From the NCBI RefSeq assembly GCF_024198255.1, contig NZ_JAJVKW010000011.1:248001-312000 (forward strand): a DNA stretch of 64,000 bases, given 5' to 3'. The DNA is from Myxococcus guangdongensis (GTDB taxonomy: Bacteria > Myxococcota > Myxococcia > Myxococcales > Myxococcaceae). Within the stretch, counting starts at the first letter, position 1. Every line of letters begins with the position of its first letter. The position numbers and the translations under genes were made by a program. Shown here one piece after another: positions 1 through 7,764 of this stretch. The notes under the pieces were generated by a model. That model searched no databases. It was not told the origin of the DNA and saw nothing but the letters and a program-made list of their open reading frames with translations.

Positions 1-556
1 GGCACCACGCCGTGACGTCATCCACCGCGGCGCACGTAATCGCGATGGCGCCGATGCGCGACTGCAAGAGCCCGCGCTCCGTGAGGATGCGCGCGAGCAC
101 CGGGAAGGCCGTGATGCTCATCGACACGCCCATGAAGAGCACGAACGAGGAGAACGGCACGCTCGGGTCCGACAGCGACTTGTAGAGCCACAGCGCGCCC
201 GCCACCGCGCCCAGGATGAAGGGCACGACGATGCTCGTGTGGCTGATGGCCACCGACGCGTGCCCGCGCCCCTTGAGCATCCTCGGGTCCAGCTCCAGGC
301 CGATGAGGAACATGAACAGCACCAGGCCCACCTGGCTCAACATCTTGAGCACGGGCATGGAGCTGGCCGGGAACAGCGAGTTCATCAGGTCCGGCGCCAG
401 CCACCCCAACAGCGACGGCCCCAACACGATGCCCGCCACCACCTCCGCGATGACCAGCGGCTGCCCCAACCAGCGCGCTCCGCGGCCGATCAACCTCGAC
501 ACGCCGATGATGACAATGAGCTGCGTGATGAGCAGCGTGAGCGGGTTGAAATGCAT
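1..556 (-). CDS. Cation:proton antiporter (CPA2/Kef type), N-terminal part
   Basis: Reading the minus strand from an ATG at 556 gives 185 residues that run off the left edge of the window. The protein is a polytopic membrane protein. The segment GRGARWLGQPLVIAEVVAG followed by GIVLGPSLLG is typical of CPA2 (KefB/KefC, GerN/NapA-like) monovalent cation/H+ exchangers. Near the cut end AAVDDVTAW carries the paired Asp that bind the exchanged ion in this family. AAGGAGG (minus strand) precedes the ATG at good spacing, which fixes the start. A perfect palindrome 28 bases upstream suggests control by a repressor. The C-terminus (rest of the exchanger and any TrkA-N domain) is outside the window, so the ion specificity cannot be judged. 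Confidence 0.9.
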   Translation of the reverse strand, partial: MHFNPLTLLITQLIVIIGVSRLIGRGARWLGQPLVIAEVVAGIVLGPSLLGWLAPDLMNSLFPASSMPVLKMLSQVGLVLFMFLIGLELDPRMLKGRGHASVAISHTSIVVPFILGAVAGALWLYKSLSDPSVPFSSFVLFMGVSMSITAFPVLARILTERGLLQSRIGAIAITCAAVDDVTAWC

Positions 557-583
557 CCGGCCTCCTTCGGGAAATGCGCCTGT

Positions 584-597
584 TAAGTGAGCACTTA
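584..597. promoter_or_regulatory. Palindromic operator upstream of the antiporter gene
   Basis: TAAGTG-AG-CACTTA is a perfect 14-base inverted repeat placed 28 bases upstream of the antiporter start codon. Its shape (AGTGAGCACT core) resembles operators bound by TetR-family dimers. The regulator is not identifiable in this window, since the gene may lie to the left. The palindrome is seen directly; its role is inferred from position. Confidence 0.45.
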
Positions 598-696
598 CCA
601 GCCCACCTCGCGAAGCGTCAAACGCGCATTGCCCCCGGGTACGAGAGGCCCCGCTCCGCTGGAGCGGGCAGGCGGACGACACACACCGGAGCGGCG

Positions 697-1065
697 TCAG
701 GCCGCCTGGTGTCTGCGAACGGCGTCCAGCAGCGTGTCCACGTCCACCGGCTTGCGCAGATGTCCACACGCGCCAATCTCCTCGGCCACCTGGCGGGCGT
801 TGGCGGACGCGGAGAAGACGAGCACGGGGATGTCCCGCCATGCGGGCACCTGGCGCATGGCCCGCGCGAAGCCCGCGCCATCCAGCACGGGCATCATCAT
901 GTCGAGCAGCACGAGCGCGGGCAGCGCCGACATGTCACCGAGGACGTCGAGCGCGTGCTTGCCATTGATGGCCCCCGTCACCGAATAGCCCGCGTCGCGC
1001 AGCACCTCCTCCAGTGCCTCGCGCAGGTCCGCGTCGTCGTCCACCACCAGCAACGGCCCAGTCAC
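697..1065 (-). CDS. Single-domain response regulator (CheY-like receiver)
   Basis: 122 residues, a complete receiver domain and nothing else. The acidic pocket is VVDDDAD near residue 8, the phospho-acceptor is Asp55 in LVLLDMMMP, the switch Ser is in VLVFSAS, and the conserved Lys is in LRKPVD. Having no output domain, it would act by protein contact or as a phospho-relay/sink for a kinase encoded elsewhere. No partner kinase sits beside it; the neighbours are the antiporter and a ferritin-like pair. Start chosen at the ATG giving a canonical beta1 strand. Confidence 0.9.
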   Translation of the reverse strand: MTGPLLVVDDDADLREALEEVLRDAGYSVTGAINGKHALDVLGDMSALPALVLLDMMMPVLDGAGFARAMRQVPAWRDIPVLVFSASANARQVAEEIGACGHLRKPVDVDTLLDAVRRHQAA

Positions 1066-1509
1066 GCACTCGCCTCCTTCTCACGACCCCACCACCCACC
1101 GGCCTCGAGAGTATCTCCCGCCACCGACGCATACGTCATATGTCTCGACGGGAGGCGGTCGCTCCGTCCCAAGCTCGTGTCGTGTCGTCGGCGCGGTGTT
1201 GAGCATTGGCCACTCCACGGCGACGTGCACGTGTGCATCTAAGGATTCCTCGTGAAGCCGTGAAGCACGCTGGGTGACGAGCGACCGCGTGGGCTCTCGG
1301 GTGCTGGGAGTCGATACGCGTCCTGGGGCGAACGGGGCCTCGCCCTGGCGACCTAAGGGTGCGACACCCTCTGTCTCGGAGACACCGTCGCCGTGTTTCA
1401 CGACGTGCGCGCGAGCGGGCCCGCCCCCATCTCCTTGCCTTGCTCGCGCGGAGCCGAGGGGCCATGGAGGCCCGCTGTCACCCGCGCGGGCAGAGCCGGG
1501 GGACGCGCC
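1066..1509. other. Intergenic region between divergent genes
   Basis: No convincing gene here. It should hold the promoters of the response regulator (minus) and the ferritin-like pair (plus). A short perfect inverted repeat AGGGTG-CGA-CACCCT lies at 1356-1370, about 140 bases before the ferritin-like start, and could be an operator. No clear -35/-10 pair was seen. Confidence 0.5.
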
Positions 1510-2202
1510 ATGACCGAAGCACTCTCACGCCGTGCCGCGTTCGGGCACGCCGCCGCCGTCGCGGGGCTGGGCCTGCTCACGGCCGCCTCGCGCGCCCACG
1601 CCCAGCGCAGCCTCAAGGAGGACCTGGCGGTGCTGCGCGCGCTGCTCGTCGCCGAGCGTGACGCCGTCGCGACACATGACGCCCTGGCCGGCGTGCTCGC
1701 GGCCGCGCCCGCCACCGACGCGCTGTTCGCCTTCCGGGGCCTCTTCGAGGCGCTCCGCTCGCGCTTCCGCCAGCAGCACGCGGAGCACGCCGAGCGGCTG
1801 GTGGGCGCGCTCGTCCAGCAGCGGGGCGCCGACGACGTGGGCGCGGGCACGGCGCGGCTGCCCGAGGACTTCGCGCCCTGCCTCCAGAACGCGCTCGATT
1901 TGCTGACCAACCTGGAGAAGGCGTGCGCCATCGGCTGCGTCCAGGCGCAGACGACCCTGAGACTCGACGCCAACGGGGGGCTCGCCGCCGGCATCGGCGC
2001 CGTGGCCTGCCAGCGCTTCGTCGTGCTGAACCTGCTCGCGCGGGGCTTCGCCACGCCGCCCGCGTCCACCGCGAACCAGCCCGCGGACGCGCTCGCGAGC
2101 CTCGCCGCCGCGTGGGTGCCGCGCGCGCTGGCCATCAGCCTGGAGGACGGCGTGGGCCTCGACGACGAGACCGGGCTGCCTTTCTACGACGTGACCCGCT
2201 GA
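1510..2202 (+). CDS. Exported ferritin-like domain protein (first of pair)
   Basis: 230 residues. The N-terminus has a Tat-like pattern (two Arg in TEALSRRAAFGHAA, then a hydrophobic stretch ending AHAQ), so it is probably exported folded. The body is a helical bundle with a Glu/His-rich segment (QQHAEHAERL) as in ferritin-like proteins of the PF13668/DUF4439 sort. Unlike its neighbour it lacks clear HxxH or ExxH pairs in the last two helices (LEKACAIGC and VACQRF instead), so metal binding may be lost or altered. GGGGGA precedes the ATG; an in-frame upstream extension has no signal-peptide logic and was dropped. It is 12 bases from the next gene, so one operon. Confidence 0.7.
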   Translation: MTEALSRRAAFGHAAAVAGLGLLTAASRAHAQRSLKEDLAVLRALLVAERDAVATHDALAGVLAAAPATDALFAFRGLFEALRSRFRQQHAEHAERLVGALVQQRGADDVGAGTARLPEDFAPCLQNALDLLTNLEKACAIGCVQAQTTLRLDANGGLAAGIGAVACQRFVVLNLLARGFATPPASTANQPADALASLAAAWVPRALAISLEDGVGLDDETGLPFYDVTR

Positions 2203-2214
2203 AGGAGACCCCCC

Positions 2215-2928
2215 ATGAACTCGAACCCGCTCCTCGCGCGCCGCCGCGTCCTGCAGTGCCTGGGCCTCGCCACGGGTGTCCACGCGCTCGGCGCCTGTGC
2301 CGACCCCCTGGAGTACCGGCCGAACCAGGAGGTGAACCCCATCGAGCGCGCCCGGGAGGTGGGCGCGCTCAACACGTTGCTCGCCGCCGAGTACGCGCTC
2401 GTCGACGCCTACGCCCAGGCCACCTCGCACCTGGTCGCCGCGCGCGATGACTCGACGCGCTCCCCGTCGGAAAGGGAGCAGGCGGTGCTCGCGCTCGGGA
2501 TGGCGCGGGCCTTCCAGCAGCACCACGTCGCGCACGCGGCACTGCTCGCCCGGACGATGACGGACCTGGGCGCCGTCCCCGTGCGCGAGGACACGCTCTC
2601 CTACACGCCGCCCGCGGGCTTCAAGCCCTCCGTCGGCAACGTCCTGAAGCTGGCCGCCAACGAGGAGCGCCGCTCGGTCATCGCCTTCACGCGCGTGCTC
2701 GCGTCCCTCCAGACGCCGGACACGCGCTTCGTGCTCGCCTCCATCCAGGGCATCCACGCGCAGCACTTCGCGGTGCTCACGGCCCTGGTGGAAGCGCGCC
2801 TGGAGATGGCGCCCGCGCTCGACGCCGCGCGCGTGGTGCCCCGCCCCTTCGTCGCGTCCACCGAGGAGCTGGGCGGCGGCGAGGGCCTGGGCACGGAGCC
2901 CGACCTCGCCGTCGGGGACGCGGGCTGA
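2215..2928 (+). CDS. Exported ferritin-like domain protein (second of pair)
   Basis: 237 residues with a twin-Arg/lipoprotein-like leader (LLARRRVLQCLGLATGVHAL, then GACA, where Cys28 could be lipidated). Four helices carry the pattern expected for a di-metal ferritin-like fold: Glu in AAEYALVDAY, HHVAHAALL, Glu in NEERRSV and IHAQHFAVL. This fits PF13668 (Ferritin_2), whose members are envelope proteins of largely unknown role, some linked to desiccation or oxidative stress. GGAG lies 8 bases before the ATG. Co-transcribed with the preceding ferritin-like gene and convergent with the next gene (7-base gap). Confidence 0.75.
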   Translation: MNSNPLLARRRVLQCLGLATGVHALGACADPLEYRPNQEVNPIERAREVGALNTLLAAEYALVDAYAQATSHLVAARDDSTRSPSEREQAVLALGMARAFQQHHVAHAALLARTMTDLGAVPVREDTLSYTPPAGFKPSVGNVLKLAANEERRSVIAFTRVLASLQTPDTRFVLASIQGIHAQHFAVLTALVEARLEMAPALDAARVVPRPFVASTEELGGGEGLGTEPDLAVGDAG

Positions 2929-2935
2929 AGCGGCC

Positions 2936-3544
2936 CTACCGCCAGGTCAGCTCGAACTCGCTGTCGAGCAGGGCCACCTGCCGCCCGCTCACGCACACGT
3001 CGCGGGCGCCCACCGCCTCCAGCGCGCCCCGCAGCACGCCCTCGTGGTACGCGGCGGGCATGAAGTCGCGGCGCATGATGAAGCGCGCGCTGCGCTCCCC
3101 CGTCCACACCGGGTAGCGCTCCCCGTAGCTCACCGCCATGCGGTACGCGTCACCCAAGGACTCGAGCAGCAGCCGGGGGCTGCCCGCGGCCTCCGCCAGG
3201 AGCTCCCGGCCGAACATCGACGCCAGGAAGTCCACCGTGGCCTGCGCGCCCATGCGCTCGAGCACCTCGTCGAAGCCGCCCTGCCGGGGCGCCAACAGCC
3301 GCGCCGCCGTGGACACCATGCGCAGGTAGCGCGACACCGAGTAGAGCTGGAACGGGTTGATTTCCCACACGCCCGCCACGCCCTTGCACCGCGCGACGGC
3401 GCCCTCGCCGCCCAGGAACGCGATGACGTGCAGCGCGCCCCGGAAGAACATCCCGCGCGCCTGGTCGTCCTCGGTCGCGGCCAGTCGACGCTGCTCCAGC
3501 TCCCACGCCGCGCCACCACCGCTCACATCCAAGCTCACGTACAT
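2936..3544 (-). CDS. DUF2378-like (TIGR02265) myxobacterial protein
   Basis: 202 residues. The start was placed at the ATG at 3544 because GGGGAG sits 6 bases upstream; a longer frame upstream has no such site. The C-terminal half (GVLRGALEAVGA close to the end, then a strand ending ELTWR) and the mid-protein pattern of about 200 residues resemble the DUF2378/TIGR02265 paralogous family restricted to Myxococcales, whose function is unknown. The match is weaker than for the gene at 37638-38237. Cytosolic, no signal peptide or membrane segment. Confidence 0.6.
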   Translation of the reverse strand: MYVSLDVSGGGAAWELEQRRLAATEDDQARGMFFRGALHVIAFLGGEGAVARCKGVAGVWEINPFQLYSVSRYLRMVSTAARLLAPRQGGFDEVLERMGAQATVDFLASMFGRELLAEAAGSPRLLLESLGDAYRMAVSYGERYPVWTGERSARFIMRRDFMPAAYHEGVLRGALEAVGARDVCVSGRQVALLDSEFELTWR

Positions 3545-3859
3545 GGTCGTCTCCCCGAGGGACTCGCACTGCCTCGGCTCAGGGGACACGTCCGGCGTTT
3601 GCTTAGGTTTTTCTGTGTTCGCCGGATTCCCCCCACTTCCTAGGTACCAACCCTCTCATATTTTTCTACCCCTGTCGAATGGTTCGAGATGGCCCCGGGG
3701 TCCGGGCGGGGCTTTGGCCAGCGTACGAAACGCCCGGATTCCAGGCACATAGCGCTCGCGCAGGCCCAGCGCCGGGAGGTCCCCCGGGGTGCGGGGGACC
3801 TGGGACGTGCGGGGGAAAGGGCGTGCGGGCGGCGAGCACCGGCTTCCGCGGCGCGCGGG
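3545..3859. other. Intergenic region, AT-richer at its left end
   Basis: No gene seen. Bases about 3590-3680 are distinctly poorer in GC than the surroundings (T-runs at 3605-3612 and 3660-3665) and probably hold the promoter of the DUF2378-like gene read leftwards. The right part holds a strong hairpin listed separately. Confidence 0.5.
3777..3801 (-). terminator. Hairpin downstream of the aminotransferase gene
   Basis: AGGTCCCCCG-GGGTG-CGGGGGACCT is a perfect 10-base stem with a 5-base loop, 59 bases after the aminotransferase stop codon. There is no T-tract, so termination is plausible but not certain. Confidence 0.4.
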
Positions 3860-5020
3860 TCAGCGGGCGGCGAGCACGGACTCGGCGGCGCGCAGGCCCG
3901 CGCCCGCCTCCGCCCGGTGTCCGGCGGCGAGGAGGGCGCGCTCCACGGCGCCCACGGTGACGAGCACGTCGCCGGGGCCCACGCGGTTCATGTGGCCCAC
4001 GCGGAAGTAGCGCGTCTTGAGGTCCGGGTGGAGTCCGCCGGCCACCACCACGCCCTCCGCCTTCACGCGGCCGACGAGCGAGGCGTCCACGCCCTCCGGG
4101 TAGTAGACGGCGCTGAGCGTGTTCGCCGTCACCGCCTCCGACACGGGCAGCAGGCGCAGGCCCAGCGCGCTCCACGCGGCGCGGAAGGCGCGGGCCAGGC
4201 GCTGGTGACGGGCGAAGCGCGCCTCCATGCCCTCGGCCAGAATCTGCCCCAGGCTCACGTCCAGCGCGGTCACCAGGTTCACCGGCGGCGTGGCGAAGTA
4301 CGACGGCTTGCCGCCCGCGTACGCCTCCATGATGGGCAGCCACTCCGCCCAGTCCGAGTACACGCTGGCCACCGGCGCCTTACGGCCCTTCCACGCCTCC
4401 ATCGCCCTGGGGCTCGCGGTGACGAGCGCGAGGCCCGGCGGCACGCCCACCGCCTTCTGGCTGGCCGTCAGGTACACGTCCGCGCCCCACGCGTCCTGGT
4501 GGAACACCTCGCCCGCGGTGGCGCAGACGCCGTCCACCACCGACAGCACGCCGAGCGCCCGCGCGGCCTTCACCAGCCCCTCCACCGGCGTCAGCACGCC
4601 CGTGGACGTGTCCACGTGGGTGACGGTCATCACCTTGAAGCCGCCGCGCTCGAGGTGCGTCTTCACCTCCTCCACCGTGGGCGCGTCGCCCGGGGAGGCG
4701 CGCACGTGCGTCACCTTCGCGCCGTGCCGCTCGAGAATCTTCGCCATCCGGTCACTGAAGTAACCGGTGTTCACCACGAGGGCCGCGTCGCCGGGCTCCA
4801 CCAGGTTGGCCACGGCCATCTCCATGGCCAAGGTGCCGGAGCCGGAGACGACGAAGGGCTGCGCGGAAGGGGCCAGGCACACCTCGCGCAGACGCTGCAG
4901 CGCCCGGCCGAAGGTGACGATGAAGGCCGGGTCCGTGTGGCTGAGCGAGGGGGCGCCCAGCGCGCGCAGCACCTCTTCCTCGAACTCCACCGGCCCCGGA
5001 ATCATCAGCAGTTCTCTCAC
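3860..5020 (-). CDS. Class V aminotransferase (alanine-glyoxylate/serine-pyruvate type)
   Basis: 386 residues from a GTG at 5020. That start is preferred because GAGGAG lies 10 bases upstream and the protein then opens with the family motif MIPGPVE. Fold-type I PLP enzyme: VVSGSGTLAMEMA binds the PLP phosphate, VDGVCATAGE carries the PLP-ring Asp, and the Schiff-base Lys is in LTASQKAVGVPPGL. YFATPPVNLV and the C-terminal FRVGHMN segment (substrate Arg region) match the alanine-glyoxylate / serine-pyruvate transaminase subgroup. It would transfer amino groups between small amino acids and glyoxylate or pyruvate in the cytosol. It lies 102 bases downstream of an M20 peptidase on the same strand, possibly one transcript in amino acid turnover. 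Confidence 0.9.
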   Translation of the reverse strand: MRELLMIPGPVEFEEEVLRALGAPSLSHTDPAFIVTFGRALQRLREVCLAPSAQPFVVSGSGTLAMEMAVANLVEPGDAALVVNTGYFSDRMAKILERHGAKVTHVRASPGDAPTVEEVKTHLERGGFKVMTVTHVDTSTGVLTPVEGLVKAARALGVLSVVDGVCATAGEVFHQDAWGADVYLTASQKAVGVPPGLALVTASPRAMEAWKGRKAPVASVYSDWAEWLPIMEAYAGGKPSYFATPPVNLVTALDVSLGQILAEGMEARFARHQRLARAFRAAWSALGLRLLPVSEAVTANTLSAVYYPEGVDASLVGRVKAEGVVVAGGLHPDLKTRYFRVGHMNRVGPGDVLVTVGAVERALLAAGHRAEAGAGLRAAESVLAAR

Positions 5021-5122
5021 GGCGTCACCACTCCTCGCGGGCTCGGGGGCTCCGAGCGGTTGGGCGTCACGGTATAGGCACGGGGGACGACGGGCGGGAG
5101 CGGCGTGCCCCCGGGGGCGCAC

Positions 5123-6418
5123 TCACAGTCGCTCGAGCAGCTCCCACAGGATGGAGAAGCCCTGCCGGAAGTCCTTGAGGTGCGCCTGCTCGTTCGGCGC
5201 GTGGTAGTACTTCATGTCGCCGAAGCCCGTGATCTGCACGTCGCAGCCCTGGCGCTGCAGGTCCCTCACCAGGGGCAGCGAGCCGGTGAGCGAGAAGGGC
5301 TGCGCGTCCACGCCGCGCACGGCCTTCATCGCGTCCTTCAGCGCCTGCAGCCCCGGCGAGTCCAGCCGGCACGCGATGCCCTCGGTGCCGCCGCCCTGGA
5401 AGCGCAGGGCCAGCCGGCCGCGCCGCCCGTCCTCCGTGCGCGTGCGAGGCCAGCCCGCGGGGACGTCGCCGCGCTCCAGCCGCGCGTCCAGCTCCCGCAC
5501 GAAGTCCTCGGTGGCGCGCCGCACCTCGGCCATGTCGTGGAAGGGCGTCAGGCGCACGTCGCCCTTCACCACCACGTCGCCGGGAATCTTGTTCTCCTTG
5601 GTGTTGGACGCCTCCATCACCGTGGCCTTGAGGCTGGAGGTGGCGAGGAAGCCCCAGCGCTTCTCGTCCTCGTTGGGCGGGTAGCGCGCGTGGAACCAGC
5701 GGCCCAGCTCCAGCGACGCGGCCATGGCCAGCTCCAGCGCGTTCACGCAGTTCTGCGGCATGCCCGAGTGGCCCCCCACGCCCGTCACCTTCAGCTCCCA
5801 CACGCTGTTGCCCGCGGTGCCCACGGTGGGGCCGAAGTTGGCGCTGTCCAGCCAGTACACCGGCTGGCCCACCAGGTCCTTGAGCCGTCCCTGCTCGGCC
5901 ACGTAGCTCAGGCCCAGGCCGGGCAAGTCCCCCGCCTCCTCGTTGGCGATGAGCACGACCTTCAGCGTGCGGCGCGGGCGCACGTTGGCCTCGGCCATCT
6001 GCGCGAGCAGGTCCGTGGCCACCGCGACGTGGCCCAGGCAGTCGGTGACGCCGCGCCCGTAGAGCAGGCCGTCGGGGCCCTCCCACAGCTCGAAGGGGCT
6101 GCGCTCCCAGCCCTCGGAGACCTGGTCCGCGGGGACCACGTCGAAGTGCGCACCCACGAAGCCCACCGCGCCCTCGCCCGTGCCCTTCACGGTGAGCACC
6201 AGGCTGACGCGCGACTCGTTGCCCTGGGAGGCGAGGGACTCGGCGTGGATGAAGCCGCTGGCGATGTGCGGGGCCAGCGTGTCCAGCACCACCTGCGCGG
6301 CCAGCCGCTCCTGGGGCACCAGCCCCGCCTCCAGGTTGTTCTGCAACCGGGGCGTCAGGGCGATGAGACGCCGGAGCACCTCCAGAAAGCGGTCTTCCTT
6401 CAACTTGAGCGCGGACAT
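5123..6418 (-). CDS. M20 family metallopeptidase (ArgE/DapE/CPG2-like)
   Basis: 431 residues, normal length for M20 enzymes. Metal ligands and catalytic residues are visible: His91 and Asp93 in GAHFDVVPAD, bridging Asp126 in GVTDCLGH, general base and ligand Glu160/Glu161 in IANEEAGDLPG, the dimerisation lid motif VGGHSGMPQN, and a late His in YYHAPNEQAH. It hydrolyses an amide bond of an acylated amino acid or dipeptide; the exact substrate cannot be read from sequence. No signal peptide, so cytosolic. The start ATG is followed by an amphipathic helix as usual. Upstream neighbour of the aminotransferase, same strand. Confidence 0.88.
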   Translation of the reverse strand: MSALKLKEDRFLEVLRRLIALTPRLQNNLEAGLVPQERLAAQVVLDTLAPHIASGFIHAESLASQGNESRVSLVLTVKGTGEGAVGFVGAHFDVVPADQVSEGWERSPFELWEGPDGLLYGRGVTDCLGHVAVATDLLAQMAEANVRPRRTLKVVLIANEEAGDLPGLGLSYVAEQGRLKDLVGQPVYWLDSANFGPTVGTAGNSVWELKVTGVGGHSGMPQNCVNALELAMAASLELGRWFHARYPPNEDEKRWGFLATSSLKATVMEASNTKENKIPGDVVVKGDVRLTPFHDMAEVRRATEDFVRELDARLERGDVPAGWPRTRTEDGRRGRLALRFQGGGTEGIACRLDSPGLQALKDAMKAVRGVDAQPFSLTGSLPLVRDLQRQGCDVQITGFGDMKYYHAPNEQAHLKDFRQGFSILWELLERL

Positions 6419-6466
6419 GGGCGCGGATTGGAGCCCAGGTGCCGGATGGATGTCACTGAAAACGAC

Positions 6467-6498
6467 GACGCCGGGGCCATGTGCAGGGCCCCGGCGTC
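6467..6498 (-). terminator. Intrinsic terminator of the M43 metalloprotease gene
   Basis: GACGCCGGGGCC-ATGTGCAG-GGCCCCGGCGTC is a perfect 12-base stem with an 8-base loop, 22 bases after the metalloprotease stop. On the minus strand it is followed by GTCGTTTTCAG, a short T-run, as in Rho-independent terminators. Confidence 0.75.
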
Positions 6499-6519
6499 GA
6501 GGACTTCATGCGTCCGCGC

Positions 6520-7431
6520 TCAGCGGTAGGTCAGCGCCTGCGAGTCCATGCGGGCCGACTGGCCGGCCGTGAAGCTGTTCATGCAGGAGTCGTCGGAGTA
6601 GTCCATGAAGTTGGTGATGGGGTCGTTGCCGGCGGCGGGGCAGGTGTTGCGGCCCGTGGGGCAGCCGTACGCGGGCGAGGACTCCGCCGGCGTGTCGCTG
6701 ACCGAGTCGTTCGTGGTGGAGCAGCCGCCCTGGAACGTGTGGTACAGGCCCAGCCAGTGGCCGACCTCGTGCGTGCCCGTGTCACCCAGGTTGTACGGGG
6801 ACGCGCTGCCGCCCGGCACGCTGGAGTACAGAATCACCACGCCGTCCATCGACGGGTTGCTGGCGTAGCTGGAGGGGAACGTCGCCCAGCCCAGGAGGCC
6901 GCCGCTCAGGTTCGCCGAGTAGATGTTGAGCGCGTTCTTGCCGCCCTTGCGCAGCGCCGTCTTCATGGCGCGCTCCGCGGACGAACCCGAGCCCAGGTTG
7001 TACCAGGTGGCGTTCGTGGTGCGGTCCGTCGCCGTCAGCGTGAACGTGAACGGCGTGCTCGCGTACGCGGCGTTCAGCACCGCAATCTGGTTCGTGATCA
7101 TCGCCGTGGTGATGTCGCCGTTCGCCACGCCCGTGCCCTTGTTGATGACATGGAAGTAGACGGGGATGTTCACCGAGCCGTTGGGACGCGCGAAGGCAGA
7201 CACCGCGCGCTCCGACTGGAAGCGGCGCTCCATGTCCGCCATCTCCTCGTGCGTCGGGTTCACGCCGCAGCCGCGGCCCTCGATGGCCTGCTGACCGGGC
7301 TGCTCCTCGGCCGCCGGCGGCGTGGGCTCGGGCTGCTGGGCCTCCGGAGCGCTCGAACAGCCGGACAGCAACGCCAGGACACCGATGACCACGGAGAAAC
7401 GGCCACTGCGACGCGCAACGAAGCTGGACAT
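6520..7431 (-). CDS. Secreted/lipoprotein M43 zinc metalloprotease (pappalysin-like)
   Basis: 303 residues. A signal peptide ends in a lipobox (LALLSGC, Cys25), followed by a Pro/Glu-rich linker. The catalytic metzincin motif HEVGHWLGLYH spans residues 221-231, and the Met-turn is in TNFMDYSDDSC. This matches family M43 (cytophagalysin/pappalysin), with Cys pairs flanking the active site. Predicted to act at the cell surface or outside the cell on proteins, consistent with the predatory, proteolytic life style of myxobacteria. It carries its own terminator. The start ATG is followed directly by a basic n-region. Confidence 0.92.
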   Translation of the reverse strand: MSSFVARRSGRFSVVIGVLALLSGCSSAPEAQQPEPTPPAAEEQPGQQAIEGRGCGVNPTHEEMADMERRFQSERAVSAFARPNGSVNIPVYFHVINKGTGVANGDITTAMITNQIAVLNAAYASTPFTFTLTATDRTTNATWYNLGSGSSAERAMKTALRKGGKNALNIYSANLSGGLLGWATFPSSYASNPSMDGVVILYSSVPGGSASPYNLGDTGTHEVGHWLGLYHTFQGGCSTTNDSVSDTPAESSPAYGCPTGRNTCPAAGNDPITNFMDYSDDSCMNSFTAGQSARMDSQALTYR

Positions 7432-7550
7432 TCCCGACTCCTCGGAAAATGCGTGGAATACGTACTTTCCGCGAAAAGCCGTCTCATAGTCAAACCCTCT
7501 CCTGGCGCGGCGGCGCGGAGTCGAAGTGGAATGTCCGTGGAGGACACACC

Positions 7551-7712
7551 ATGACGCGCAAATACATTCATCCCAGGCTGGGGCTGTTCATCACGGAGCT
7601 GGGGGCGACGCCGAAGCCGCCCGGGACGGGGAAGCCCGGCGGCCCCAAGCCGATGACGACGATGGCGGTGGGCGAGGAGTCGAAGCAGCCGGACAGCGGC
7701 CCGCGCGATTGA
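7551..7712 (+). CDS. Graspetide precursor peptide (plesiocin-type, one core)
   Basis: 53 residues from the ATG at 7551, with GGAGG 7 bases upstream. The leader holds LFITEL (residues 12-17), close to the LFIEDL-type recognition element of plesiocin precursors. A Pro/Gly/Lys-rich linker ends in a Gly-Gly (residues 30-31). The C-terminal part holds one TTxxxxEE motif (Thr36 Thr37 Met Ala Val Gly Glu42 Glu43), the signature of group 2 graspetides, in which an ATP-grasp enzyme joins Thr and Glu side chains by ester bonds. Plesiocin itself has several such repeats; here there is one, followed by SKQPDSGPRD. An ATP-grasp gene begins 52 bases later. The Gly-Gly site fits cleavage by the C39 exporter at 8892-11111. 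What is inferred is the modification; the motifs are seen. Confidence 0.85.
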   Translation: MTRKYIHPRLGLFITELGATPKPPGTGKPGGPKPMTTMAVGEESKQPDSGPRD

Positions 7713-7764
7713 CGCGGTGCGCGTCCCTGGAGCTCCCACCGGGCATCTGCTTCGCTTGGCGTCC

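Noticed and set aside
7449..7550. N-terminal extension of the graspetide precursor
   Set aside because: The ATG at 7551 has the only good ribosome site, and the extension is Arg/Trp-rich without leader character.
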